Assembly: GCA_002299785.1 (NCBI GenBank)
Contig: DBNL01000150.1
Coordinates: 1 to 20,209, forward strand
Reading direction: 5' to 3'
Length of the DNA: 20,209 bases
Source of the DNA: Verrucomicrobia bacterium UBA673
GTDB lineage: Bacteria; Verrucomicrobiota; Verrucomicrobiia; Limisphaerales; UBA1096
The notes under the pieces are model-generated. The model worked only from the letters and a program-made list of their open reading frames with translations. It did no database searches and was not told the DNA's origin. This document shows positions 9,284 to 16,893 of this stretch, in pieces (the stretch's first letter is position 1; the number at the start of each line of letters is the position of its first letter). Both the position numbers and the translations under genes were made by a program.

Positions 9284-10008
9284 TCGGGCAACCCTCCAAA
9301 CTGCGCTATCATTACGGCGTTTGCGTACGGAAACGGCCTGCCGTACTCGCAGGCCAAAGCGGCTTCAGCATCCACTGTTTGCCAAGCCAAGCGACCGGTG
9401 CGCTTGAGAAATATCGCGCGGTCGCTGCCGAGTTTCCCGTCGGCGATCATGCGGTCGAGCGCCGGGTTGTAGCCAAGCGGCAACGTCAGCACGAGCTGTC
9501 CACCCGCAGTAAGCAACCCCCGGCAGATCGTGATAGCTTGGCTGATTTTTTCGCCGCTTTCGCCGTTCGCCTCGTCGTCATATCCGATGTGCTCAAAGGT
9601 CGAGACTGACAGAATCAAATCGAACCTTTCCGTCGGCGAGTACTCGGCTATGTCCTCGTTGATAATGCCGAGATCGCGCTCGTACTTGTCGAGAACCGTA
9701 TGGCCAGTGTCGAGGTAGTTCGGCGTGACGTTGCCGACCTCGAGCACGCGTTTGCCGGCGTACCGCTCGAGAAATTCACGGGCAATTGGCACCTCTACGG
9801 CACGCTCGTTGGCCCACGTCATATTGTAGCGGTGATAAAACAGTGTCAGCGATTTGTCCTCGAACACAAACTTCGCCTTGGCCAGGCGCGGAATGATCAG
9901 CGGTGCGAACGCGCACCGCAACGGCTTGAGAAATAGCTCACTCGCACCGAAACGGCGCACAAACCAAGCAACCTTGCCAAGCCGGCTGTTGTAAAGATGC
10001 GATCCCAT
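9280..10008 (-). CDS. SAM-dependent methyltransferase-like protein
   Basis: The 242-residue product has a methyltransferase core: RVLEVGNVTPNY (residues 87-98) at motif I, DLILSVSTFEHIGYDD (130-145) at motif IV, and GLLTAGGQLVLTLPLGYNP at the post-motif strand. Motif I reads E-V-G-N-V-T rather than the usual GxGxG, so SAM binding is likely but not certain. The N-terminal 80 residues are basic and hydrophobic (FLKPLRCAFAPLIIPRLAK) and may touch the membrane. The ATG lies 12 bases after the ArsR-methyltransferase stop, and the end overlaps the GT4 start by four bases. It probably modifies the same product as GT4. Confidence 0.78.
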   Translation of the reverse strand: MGSHLYNSRLGKVAWFVRRFGASELFLKPLRCAFAPLIIPRLAKAKFVFEDKSLTLFYHRYNMTWANERAVEVPIAREFLERYAGKRVLEVGNVTPNYLDTGHTVLDKYERDLGIINEDIAEYSPTERFDLILSVSTFEHIGYDDEANGESGEKISQAITICRGLLTAGGQLVLTLPLGYNPALDRMIADGKLGSDRAIFLKRTGRLAWQTVDAEAALACEYGRPFPYANAVMIAQFGGLPE

Positions 10009-10020
10009 TCGTCGCCCGGC

Positions 10021-10956
10021 CTAGGCTGGCCGCATCGCGCTGGCCAGCAGCGTCTCGAAGTGCGGCTCCTCCTCCTCGCGCGACACGACGCTGATGTCGA
10101 TCTGCGCGAAGCCGGCCGACTCGAGCCACCTATGCAGTTCGCTCTCGGCGAACCCCAGCCAGCGGTCGCCGAATAATTCACGCGCCTTGTCGAACTTGTG
10201 CGCGAGGAGATCGAGAATCATCAGCTGACCGCCGGGCTTGATGATGCGAAACGCGCTCTCGATGGCTTTCGCCGGTTCACCCGCATGATGCAGCGCCTGG
10301 CTCAGGATCGCGAGGTCCACCGACGCGTCGTCGATCGGCGGATGCTGTAAGTCGCCCTGCCGAAACTCGAGGTTGGCCAGGCCGTTTCTCCCCGCCTTGG
10401 CCTTACCGAACTTGACGATCTCCGCCGAGTTATCCACCGCGATGACGCGTTTGCATTTGCGCGCGAGTAACTCGCTCAATAATCCCTCGCCGGAGCCGAG
10501 GTCCGCGACGACAATCTCTGGCACGAGCCGAAGCAGCAGTTGGCCAAACGCTTGCCACGAGCGACCCGGTCCGTACACGCTGTCGAACCGGCCAGCGACT
10601 CGGTTGAAATAAACGAGGTCCTGATTCTCGCGTCGCTCGAGGATGCGCTTCAGGTTCACGACGTCGGACGCATGCTCCGGGATTTCCCTTGCCCCGGCGG
10701 CAGCCAACTCCAACAGCTTGCTGCTGTCCGCGCCTTTGTCGCGGGAAACGCGGTAGTAGGCGTTTTTGCCAGCGCGACTCGACTCAACAAGACCGGCCTC
10801 CTGCATCTGGCCAAGGTGCATCGATATGCCAGACTGGCGCATGTTCGTGATCTCGGTCAATTCCCTCACCGTCAACTCGCTCTCCTTGAGCAGCGCCAAC
10901 AATCGCAACCTGGACGCGGCGGAGAGGGCACGAAGTAACTTGAGTGTTGAGGCCAT
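10021..10956 (-). CDS. ArsR-type HTH regulator fused to a SAM methyltransferase domain
   Basis: Residues 1-75 form a winged-helix ArsR-like domain (LRALSAASRLRLLALLKESELTVRELTE, then the recognition helix MRQSGISMHLGQMQEAGLV and the wing RAGKNAYYRV). Residues about 115-311 form a methyltransferase domain with motif I VADLGSGEGLL (150-160), D175 after the second strand, and DLAILSQALHHAGEP at motif IV. The ELCVCDL-type metal-binding cysteines of metalloregulatory ArsR proteins are missing, so metal sensing is unlikely. Related fusions known from other bacteria have been linked to sensing S-adenosyl-homocysteine or -methionine and controlling methionine-cycle genes; whether that holds here is unknown. 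ATG 10956 is chosen over a TTG at 11007. The gene sits 52 bases after fabD and 12 bases before the next methyltransferase. Confidence 0.85.
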   Translation of the reverse strand: MASTLKLLRALSAASRLRLLALLKESELTVRELTEITNMRQSGISMHLGQMQEAGLVESSRAGKNAYYRVSRDKGADSSKLLELAAAGAREIPEHASDVVNLKRILERRENQDLVYFNRVAGRFDSVYGPGRSWQAFGQLLLRLVPEIVVADLGSGEGLLSELLARKCKRVIAVDNSAEIVKFGKAKAGRNGLANLEFRQGDLQHPPIDDASVDLAILSQALHHAGEPAKAIESAFRIIKPGGQLMILDLLAHKFDKARELFGDRWLGFAESELHRWLESAGFAQIDISVVSREEEEPHFETLLASAMRPA

Positions 10957-11008
10957 TAACGATTCTCGCTGGCCGCAGACGGTTACACCACGAGGCCCAG
11001 TTTTCAAG

Positions 11009-11938
11009 TCAGCCGTTCAGCGACTCGGCCGCCTTGGCCAAGCTGTCGTAGTCAGCGACGTTCTGCATCTCAATGTCCCGATCGATCCGCCGCATGAAAC
11101 CGCTCAGCGCCTTGCCCGGGCCAAGCTCGATGAATCGCGTAACGCCGTCGGCAATCATCGCGCGGATGCATGCCTCCCATCTCACCGGAGAGGTGACCTG
11201 ATCGACCAGCGTGTCGGCGATCGTGCCAGCGGCGGCATGCGCCTGGCCGGTGACGTTGCTGTAAACCGGCACCAATGGCTCGCGCAACTCGACCTTGTCC
11301 AAAGCCTCGGCCAAGCCACCCTGCGCCGGTTGCATCAACGGCGAGTGATACGCTCCGGCGACCGGCAACGAAATGGCGCGCTTGGCTCCGGCGGCTTTCG
11401 CGGCGTCGCAGGCGGCTTCCATTTTGTCGGCGTCGCCGGAGATGACAATTTGGCCGGGGCAATTGAGATTGGCCAAGCTCACGCCGGCCTGGCCACAAAC
11501 ATCGCGCACCGTTTCCTCGTCGAGACCGACAATCGCCGCCATGCCGCCGGCGCTGGTCTCGCAGGCGTGCTGCATCACCTCGCCCCGGCGTCGCACCACG
11601 CGCAGCCCGTCCTCAAAGCCAATCGCATCGGCCGCAGCCAATGCCGTGAACTCGCCCAACGACAAACCGGCCGTAGCGTCGAACGCCAATCCCGGCGCCT
11701 GCTCGCGGAGCAGTTGCAGCGCGATCCAGCCGACGAGATAAATCGCCGGTTGCGCGTGCTCGGTGCGCACCAATTCCTCCTCCGGTCCGGAAAAACAAAT
11801 CTCGCTCAAGCCATAGCCCAACGCCTCGTCGGCTTGGGTGAACAACGCCTTCGCCGTGGGATGCGACTCCGCCAGATCCCGCCCCATCCCAACAACCTGA
11901 GCCCCCTGCCCAGCAAACAGCAATGCAGTCTTCGCCAT
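11009..11938 (-). CDS. fabD: Malonyl-CoA:ACP transacylase
   Basis: FabD moves malonyl from CoA to acyl carrier protein at the start of fatty-acid elongation in the cytoplasm. The 309-residue product has the usual family length and landmarks: FAGQGAQ with Q11 at the N-terminus, the nucleophile motif GLSLGE (Ser93; GHSLGE in most FabD), R118 in VRRRGE, the catalytic histidine H198 in GAYHSPLM, and ELGPGKALSGFMRRI near the C-terminus. Only the His-to-Leu change before the nucleophile is unusual; the active-site Ser, His, Arg and Gln are all kept. The common partners fabH, fabG and acpP are not adjacent. ATG 11938 begins the typical MAKTALLFAGQG. Confidence 0.93.
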   Translation of the reverse strand: MAKTALLFAGQGAQVVGMGRDLAESHPTAKALFTQADEALGYGLSEICFSGPEEELVRTEHAQPAIYLVGWIALQLLREQAPGLAFDATAGLSLGEFTALAAADAIGFEDGLRVVRRRGEVMQHACETSAGGMAAIVGLDEETVRDVCGQAGVSLANLNCPGQIVISGDADKMEAACDAAKAAGAKRAISLPVAGAYHSPLMQPAQGGLAEALDKVELREPLVPVYSNVTGQAHAAAGTIADTLVDQVTSPVRWEACIRAMIADGVTRFIELGPGKALSGFMRRIDRDIEMQNVADYDSLAKAAESLNG

Positions 11939-11990
11939 GCCCCGAAGGTTAACAGCATGGGATAAAAGTGTGGAGGAAGAACCGCTGCGA

Positions 11991-12707
11991 CTACTCCGTC
12001 GAGGGCAATTTGGTGAGGTAACTTTGGTGCGTTCTGGACGCGATGCTTTTTGTGGCGGATTCTGATCCGCCGGCGGCGCGCAGCACCTCGGCGATTCCTC
12101 TGTTGGCGGTCAAATCCAGCGGAGTGCCGTACTCGCAGACTTGATTGAGTCGGGCGCCGTGGGCGATCAGGAATTTCGTCACGACGGGGTCTTCGCGCTT
12201 AGCCGCGTTGTGCAAGGCGCTGCGGCCGTACTGGTTTCCGGTTGGCACATCCGCGCCGGCCTCGACAAGCAATTCGAGCACCGGCAGGCTGGCAAACTCC
12301 GCGGCGGCGATCAGCGGCGTGGATCCCCGGCAATCGCGTGCGTTCACATCCGCGCCCTTGGCCAGAAGCAATCGCACGACCTCAAGCCGGTCTTCGTCGG
12401 CGGCCCGATGCAGCGGGGTTCGGCCAAACTGGTTTCGCCGATTCGGATCCGCGCCCTTGGCCAAGAGCAGTCGGGCGACCGCCAAGTTCGAACTGGAAAC
12501 TGCCTCGTAAAGAAGCGAGTTACCGGCGGTATTGGTGGAATCGGCCGAGCTTGACCCGCCCAGGTTTTTCGCTACTGCAGCCACGTCGCCCTGCTCAATC
12601 GCCTGCCAAACCGTGGCATCCACCTCGCCGGTTTGACTGGCACCGCAGCCAGCCAAGGCCACTGCCGTGGCAGTGACCAGGAGTCGTTGAAGTTGCGAGG
12701 CAGACAT
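11991..12707 (-). CDS. Ankyrin-repeat lipoprotein
   Basis: The 238-residue product begins with a lipoprotein signal peptide: hydrophobic LLVTATAVALAG followed by Cys21 (lipobox LAGC). From residue about 60 there are four clear ankyrin repeats and a partial fifth, with the consensus GRTPLHRAA and LLLAKGAD (units near 61-92, 93-125, 126-158, 159-191, 192-214). It should be anchored in the cell envelope and bind a protein partner; the partner is not evident. The start lies 13 bases after the sulfatase stop without a clear ribosome site, so it is probably cotranscribed with it. The repeat unit LLLAKGAD is encoded partly by the palindrome TTGGCCAA at 12457. A polar Ser/Thr-rich tail follows the last repeat. 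Confidence 0.88.
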   Translation of the reverse strand: MSASQLQRLLVTATAVALAGCGASQTGEVDATVWQAIEQGDVAAVAKNLGGSSSADSTNTAGNSLLYEAVSSSNLAVARLLLAKGADPNRRNQFGRTPLHRAADEDRLEVVRLLLAKGADVNARDCRGSTPLIAAAEFASLPVLELLVEAGADVPTGNQYGRSALHNAAKREDPVVTKFLIAHGARLNQVCEYGTPLDLTANRGIAEVLRAAGGSESATKSIASRTHQSYLTKLPSTE

Positions 12708-12720
12708 GTTTCGACGAAGC

Positions 12721-14229
12721 CTAATCCAGGGGCTTGATGGGGTAAAACTCGGAGGGAGTGTGTTCGCGGGTCATTATTCTTTTCAGCCGTGCCACGACCT
12801 TGGGATTATTGGCGGCGACGTTGTTTGATTCGCTGATGTCGGCCTTCAGGTCGTACAACTCGATCTTGAGCGGGTTTTTGTTGTTTTTACGGAGGATGTT
12901 CTGGCGGACGGCTTTCCAGCGTCCGGCCCACACGGCCTGCTGCCCGCCGTAGCCGGAGAATTCGCGGTAGAGGAACTTGCGCGGCCGCTGCTTTTTACCG
13001 AGCAGCGTGTTTGCGATGCTGATGCCGTCGATGCCTTCAGGCGCGGTGGATTTTTCACCAATCAAGTCGAGCAGCGTTGGCATCCAGTCCTCGAAGCCGG
13101 TCACGACGTCGGAGGTGCTACCGGCCTTTACTTTGCCGGGCCAACGGACGATGAGCGGCACGCGCACGCCGCCCTCGTACAGCGACCCCTTGAGGCCGCG
13201 CAATGGCTTGACGCTCTCGAAGAAGTCGTAGTCCACCTCGGCCTTTAAGTGCGTGGTGCCGTTGTCGGACGTGAACACGACGATCGTGTTTTCGGCGAGG
13301 CCAAGCTCGTTGACGAGGTCGAGCACTCGGCCGATGTAGCGATCCATCCGCGTGATCATCGCGGCGTACGCGGCGCGCGGCGTGAAGTGCGGCGTGTAGC
13401 CGTAGCCCTTGGACCGGGTGAATGGCGGGTCGTCCCACTTCTGCGCGAGGTACGGTTCGAGTTCCTCGTCCGGCACGTGCAGTGCCACGTGCGGTATGAC
13501 GGTCGGGTAGTAGAGGAAAAACGGCTTGTCGCGGTTTTTGCGGAGGAACGACAGCGCCTGTTCGTTGATGCGGTCCGGCGCGTAGTCCTGTCCCTTGAAA
13601 ATGTCGTAGCTGCGCGGGTCGGCCGGGTCGGCATCCCCGGGCAGCGACGCGTGGCCCGGCACCGGCGGGTTGTTGTTCAGCGGAACGCGCTTGAGGTTGC
13701 TCCAGAGATAATTCGGATAATAGCTGTGCGCGTGGCGCTGGCAGTTGTAGCCAAAAAACCGGTCGAAGCCCTGGTTGATCGGATCGCCTTCCGAGCCGGG
13801 AAAACCGAGCCCCCATTTGCCGAACGCGCCGGTACCGTATCCGTGGCTACGCAGCAACTCAGCGATGGTCTGCTCCGCCTTGGGGATGGGCCGCTGGCCT
13901 TCCGGCTTCACTTCGCCGTTGTTGCGAACGAAGGCGTGCCCAGGGTGCTTGCCAGTGATGAACACGCAGCGCGACGGCGCGCAGACAGCGTTGCCACAGT
14001 AGTTGCGCGTGAAGCGCATGCCCTCCGTGGCCAAGCGGTCGAGGTTGGGAGTCTTGATTTTTTTCTGCCCGTAGCTTCCCAGCTCCGAGTAGCCCAAGTC
14101 GTCGGCAAGGATGAAGATGACGTTCGGCTTGGCCGCCTCGGCTTGGGCGGCCTTGGCCAAGCTCAACGAGACGACGGCAACCAGGGCCAGCCTAGCCAAA
14201 CGAATGAGTCCAGCGCACGATAATTGCAT
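12721..14229 (-). CDS. Secreted type I sulfatase (formylglycine-dependent, arylsulfatase A-like)
   Basis: Sulfatases of this family hydrolyse sulfate esters, in this phylum mostly on sulfated polysaccharides, using a formylglycine made from a cysteine by a maturation enzyme not encoded here. The 502-residue product has a signal peptide (LARLALVAVVSLSLAKAAQAEA), the metal-binding D43-D44 in FILADDLGYSELGSYG, the C-x-P-S-R motif at 83-87 (CAPSR, Cys83 modified), GKWGLG, IPHVALHVP, and TSDNGTTH with metal ligands Asp-Asn. Length and order are normal for the family. ATG 14229 is chosen because it gives a clean signal peptide; the frame stays open upstream through a terminator hairpin, which is unlikely to be translated. 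It opens the minus-strand gene run. Confidence 0.93.
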   Translation of the reverse strand: MQLSCAGLIRLARLALVAVVSLSLAKAAQAEAAKPNVIFILADDLGYSELGSYGQKKIKTPNLDRLATEGMRFTRNYCGNAVCAPSRCVFITGKHPGHAFVRNNGEVKPEGQRPIPKAEQTIAELLRSHGYGTGAFGKWGLGFPGSEGDPINQGFDRFFGYNCQRHAHSYYPNYLWSNLKRVPLNNNPPVPGHASLPGDADPADPRSYDIFKGQDYAPDRINEQALSFLRKNRDKPFFLYYPTVIPHVALHVPDEELEPYLAQKWDDPPFTRSKGYGYTPHFTPRAAYAAMITRMDRYIGRVLDLVNELGLAENTIVVFTSDNGTTHLKAEVDYDFFESVKPLRGLKGSLYEGGVRVPLIVRWPGKVKAGSTSDVVTGFEDWMPTLLDLIGEKSTAPEGIDGISIANTLLGKKQRPRKFLYREFSGYGGQQAVWAGRWKAVRQNILRKNNKNPLKIELYDLKADISESNNVAANNPKVVARLKRIMTREHTPSEFYPIKPLD

Positions 14230-14290
14230 AGGGCCACGCAGCCTCACACAGCTACGGTTGGCGGACAAGAAAATCGCAACGTTGCACCGG

Positions 14291-14325
14291 AAACAAAAAA
14301 ACCGGCCAAGCCTGAGCTTGACCGG
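14291..14325 (-). terminator. Intrinsic terminator in the sulfatase leader (minus strand)
   Basis: Read on the minus strand, CCGGTCAAGC and GCTTGGCCGG pair around a TCAG loop (one G-U wobble), followed at once by TTTTTTTGTTT. This is a textbook rho-independent terminator. It lies about 65 bases upstream of the sulfatase start, on the sulfatase strand, with no gene ending there on that strand, so it may be an attenuator or end a small RNA. Its arms are diverged copies of the repeated palindrome of this window. Confidence 0.7.
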
Positions 14326-14627
14326 CCAAATTTCGTTCCGAAGCGCCAAGGTTGGGGGAATCTTCAAGCTCTCCGGTGAATGTTCAGATTCATACGATGT
14401 CAGCAATAGCAGACATTCACGACAGCACTCGCATCAGATAACGTACGAACTTCCGTGGAGACATCTCTTGTCACATAATTCGTCAAGGACTTTTTGCGTG
14501 ATTTTAACACTTTTTTTGTGGAAAGTACGCGCTCGATAAAGTCAAAAATCCCCGATAGGTTTGTTTTACTTGGATGGATGAATGGTATTGGATGTGCTTT
14601 ATTTCACCCACTTATTCGTCTACTCCA

Positions 14628-14655
14628 TTGACGCAGGATGATTTCGGCCTATCTT
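14628..14655 (+). promoter_or_regulatory. Candidate sigma-70 promoter for the propeller-prepilin genes
   Basis: TTGACG (14628-14633) and TATCTT (14650-14655) are spaced by 16 bases, close to the sigma-70 consensus. Transcription would start near 14662, leaving a short leader before ATG 14679. Spacing and match are good, but the call rests on consensus alone. Confidence 0.45.
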
Positions 14656-14678
14656 TTCGGTATCAAATTGCAAAGATT

Positions 14679-16100
14679 ATGAAAAAAAAATTCATCGTAG
14701 CAGCGCTGTTCATCTCGGCTGTCTCGATTGGCCAAGCGGCCGATTGGCCCAACTGGCGCGGCCCGGATCACAATGGCATCTCCATGGAAACGGACTGGTT
14801 CGAGAAATGGGGCTCGAGCGGCCCCAAACGACTTTGGAACGCCTCGGTCGGCACTGGCTTTGCTACTGTATCGGTGGCGGGTGGGCGGGTTTTCAGTATG
14901 GGCAACAAATCCAACCGCGACACAGTTTTCGCCCTGAATGAAACGACTGGTGATATCCTGTGGCGACATTCCTATTCTGAAGCATTAAACCCTAACCTAT
15001 ACGATGGCGGGCCGAATGCGACTCCCACTGTCGATGGCGAATACGTTTACACTCTCAGCAAGACCGGAAAAGCGTTTTGTCTTGAAGCAGCCACCGGAGA
15101 TGAAGTGTGGAACAAGGATTTGAAAAAACTCTACCGTGTTTCTACACCTAACTGGGGTTTTGCCTCCTCGCCACTTATCCATGGAGACAAGGTTGTTTAC
15201 AATGTTGGTTCGCGAGGGATTGCCCTCAACAAGAAAACTGGCAGCCTCAAGTGGAAAAACGGTACCGGCAAATCAGGCTATGCTACTCCCGTTCCCTACG
15301 ACCATCGTGGAACCGAGGCATTTATCATGTTTGGAAGTAGCAGTGCCTACGGCGTGAATGCCGCCACAGGTAAGCAGCTTTGGTCAAAGCCTTTTAAGAC
15401 CAGTGCATCTGTAAATGCTGCAGATCCAGTCTTGTATGATGGCAAGATTTTTCTCACATCCAACTCCCGAGATGGCGAATTGATCGAACTGAACGGCACC
15501 AGCACACGTTCCAAGTGGAAAAACCGCAACATGCGCATTCACTTCAACCCCGGTGTTGTGATCGGCGACTACTTCTATGGAGCCGACGGCCGTATAGAGC
15601 GCGGCAACACCGTCCGCTGCATCAACATGAAAACAGGTGAGACAGAGTGGACGAAAAACAGCATTCCTTGCGCTTCAATCACCGCTGCTGACTCCAAGTT
15701 GATCATACTCAGCCGCACCGGTGACCTTTACATCGCCGAGGCTTCGCCGGCACGCTTTAAGCAGCTAGCCCGAGCCAAGGTCCTTAGCGGTACCTGCTGG
15801 ACCCCACCTGTATTGGCCAATCGAAGCGTTTATGTCCGCAACTCCCGTGGCACGCTCTACAAGCTTCAAATGAGCGAGATGGTGGTTGAGCCGCAGCCGT
15901 TGGCCGTCAACTTTGCCGGTAGCCGACTTGAGTTCTCATGGCCGGCTAAAGGCAACTTCATACTCGAGTCTGCCAACGTGCTTGGCCAGGACTCCAAGTG
16001 GGGAGAAATCGGCAGCAGCACGGCCAAGGAGAATGACCGTTATGTCGTCCGCGTCCGGCCAAGCGCCTCACAACAATTCTTCCGTCTCCGCAGCGAATGA
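14679..16100 (+). CDS. Secreted PQQ-like beta-propeller protein with verrucomicrobial C-terminal domain
   Basis: The 473-residue protein begins MKKKFIVAALFISAVSIGQA, a signal peptide likely cut before ADW. The mature N-terminus DWPNWRGPDHNG is the typical opening of planctomycete/verrucomicrobial PQQ-repeat proteins. Repeated blades follow (VFALNETTGDILW, AFCLEAATGDEVW, GIALNKKTGSLKW, YGVNAATGKQLW, VRCINMKTGETEW), with the A-x-x-x-x-TG-x-x-x-W pattern of PQQ-like beta-propellers. No dehydrogenase catalytic motif stands out, so it may be a binding or assembly protein. The last 70 residues (LEFSWPAKGNFILESA to QQFFRLRSE) form the short beta-sandwich tail common in secreted verrucomicrobial proteins. 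The frame is open from TTG 14574, but only ATG 14679 places the signal peptide at the start. Its end overlaps the prepilin start by ATGA. Confidence 0.88.
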   Translation: MKKKFIVAALFISAVSIGQAADWPNWRGPDHNGISMETDWFEKWGSSGPKRLWNASVGTGFATVSVAGGRVFSMGNKSNRDTVFALNETTGDILWRHSYSEALNPNLYDGGPNATPTVDGEYVYTLSKTGKAFCLEAATGDEVWNKDLKKLYRVSTPNWGFASSPLIHGDKVVYNVGSRGIALNKKTGSLKWKNGTGKSGYATPVPYDHRGTEAFIMFGSSSAYGVNAATGKQLWSKPFKTSASVNAADPVLYDGKIFLTSNSRDGELIELNGTSTRSKWKNRNMRIHFNPGVVIGDYFYGADGRIERGNTVRCINMKTGETEWTKNSIPCASITAADSKLIILSRTGDLYIAEASPARFKQLARAKVLSGTCWTPPVLANRSVYVRNSRGTLYKLQMSEMVVEPQPLAVNFAGSRLEFSWPAKGNFILESANVLGQDSKWGEIGSSTAKENDRYVVRVRPSASQQFFRLRSE

Positions 16101-16855
16101 GCATGGCCAGACGCAATGCCTTCACGCTGATTGAGCTGCTGGTGGTGATCGCGATCATCGCAATCCTCGCCGCGTTGCTGTTGCCTGGCCTGGCCAGCGC
16201 TAAGGAGCGCGCGCGGCGGGTCAACTGCAAAAACAACATACGCCAATTCCTGCAGGTGGCCCACATGTACGGCGGTGATAATAAGGATAAACTCCCCAGC
16301 GGCCTGTCGGATGCGAAGGATCCCATGGACGACCACACACCGCTGATCTCGTCACCTATCCGCGCCGCGCTGCTCAAGTACGCGCCATACAAAATCTACG
16401 AATGCTCGAACCTCGGCAAGCCGTTCGGCAATCCCAGAGGCTGGCTCTTTGAGGGCTGGGGCTACGTCATCGGCTACAACTACCTTGGCGGCCATTACCA
16501 GACACCGTGGCCAGCGATGGGCGAATTTCAGGGCTGGATCTCCCCGCAAACTCTTTCTGACAACCCCAGCCTGCCGCTCGTCACCGACCTCAACACATGG
16601 TCGCCCGGCTACATGCACTCGCTCGCGCCGCACGGCCCACGCGGTCCGATCTTGTTTGACTACAACACCGACGAAACCGGTGAACGCGACTTTTCAAACC
16701 CCGGCGCCGAGGGGGCGTCCTCCGCCGACATCGGAGCGGACGGCGGCAACGTCGGCTGGCTCGACGGCTCAGTACGCTGGAAGTCCATCGACCAAATGCA
16801 GAAATACCGAGGCTCGCAGCTCTGGGGGGAGGACGGCGCGTTCACTGTCTGGTGA
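16097..16855 (+). CDS. Type II secretion/type IV pilin-like prepilin (H-X9-DG-like pseudopilin)
   Basis: The 252-residue product has a class III prepilin signal: a short basic leader MSMARRNA, then FTLIELLVVIAIIAILAALLLPGL. Cleavage after Ala8 would expose Phe, with Glu at position 5 of the mature protein, as prepilin peptidase substrates require. The C-terminal NVGWLDGSVRWKS is the H-X9-DG type block of the large planctomycete/verrucomicrobial prepilin-like families, which are numerous per genome and mostly unassigned. ATG 16097 overlaps the propeller stop; ATG 16103 is an alternative start. Coupling to the propeller gene suggests joint expression of two exported proteins. Confidence 0.9.
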   Translation: MSMARRNAFTLIELLVVIAIIAILAALLLPGLASAKERARRVNCKNNIRQFLQVAHMYGGDNKDKLPSGLSDAKDPMDDHTPLISSPIRAALLKYAPYKIYECSNLGKPFGNPRGWLFEGWGYVIGYNYLGGHYQTPWPAMGEFQGWISPQTLSDNPSLPLVTDLNTWSPGYMHSLAPHGPRGPILFDYNTDETGERDFSNPGAEGASSADIGADGGNVGWLDGSVRWKSIDQMQKYRGSQLWGEDGAFTVW

Positions 16856-16893
16856 GCATTGCCAAAACGATCCTCGTTGGGTAAACCATCCGC

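Larger units (their letters stand above)
14230..14678. other. Divergent intergenic region, 449 bases
   Basis: The stretch between the sulfatase and propeller genes holds the minus-strand terminator at 14291-14325 and a sigma-70-like promoter for the propeller gene at 14628-14655. Between them (about 14340-14570) the sequence is AT-richer than its surroundings, with A/T tracts near 14490-14520. I see no convincing gene, only a 15-codon minus-strand frame without a proper ribosome site. Confidence 0.6.

Noticed and set aside
10766..11965. A 399-codon plus-strand open frame opposite fabD and the ArsR-methyltransferase gene
   Set aside because: It overlaps two well-supported genes on the other strand and shows no recognisable domain.
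13249..14223. A 324-codon plus-strand open frame opposite the sulfatase gene
   Set aside because: It is antisense to a gene with clear catalytic motifs; long antisense frames are common in GC-rich genes, and its composition (Val/Arg-rich, no domain) is not protein-like.
14410..14470. A 15-codon minus-strand frame (MSPRKFVRYLMRVLS) in the sulfatase leader
   Set aside because: There is no properly spaced ribosome site, it is very short and has no known relative; a leader peptide cannot be excluded but is not supported.
14574..14678. Upstream extension of the propeller gene to TTG 14574
   Set aside because: It would bury the clear signal peptide 35 residues inside the protein and would overlap the candidate promoter.
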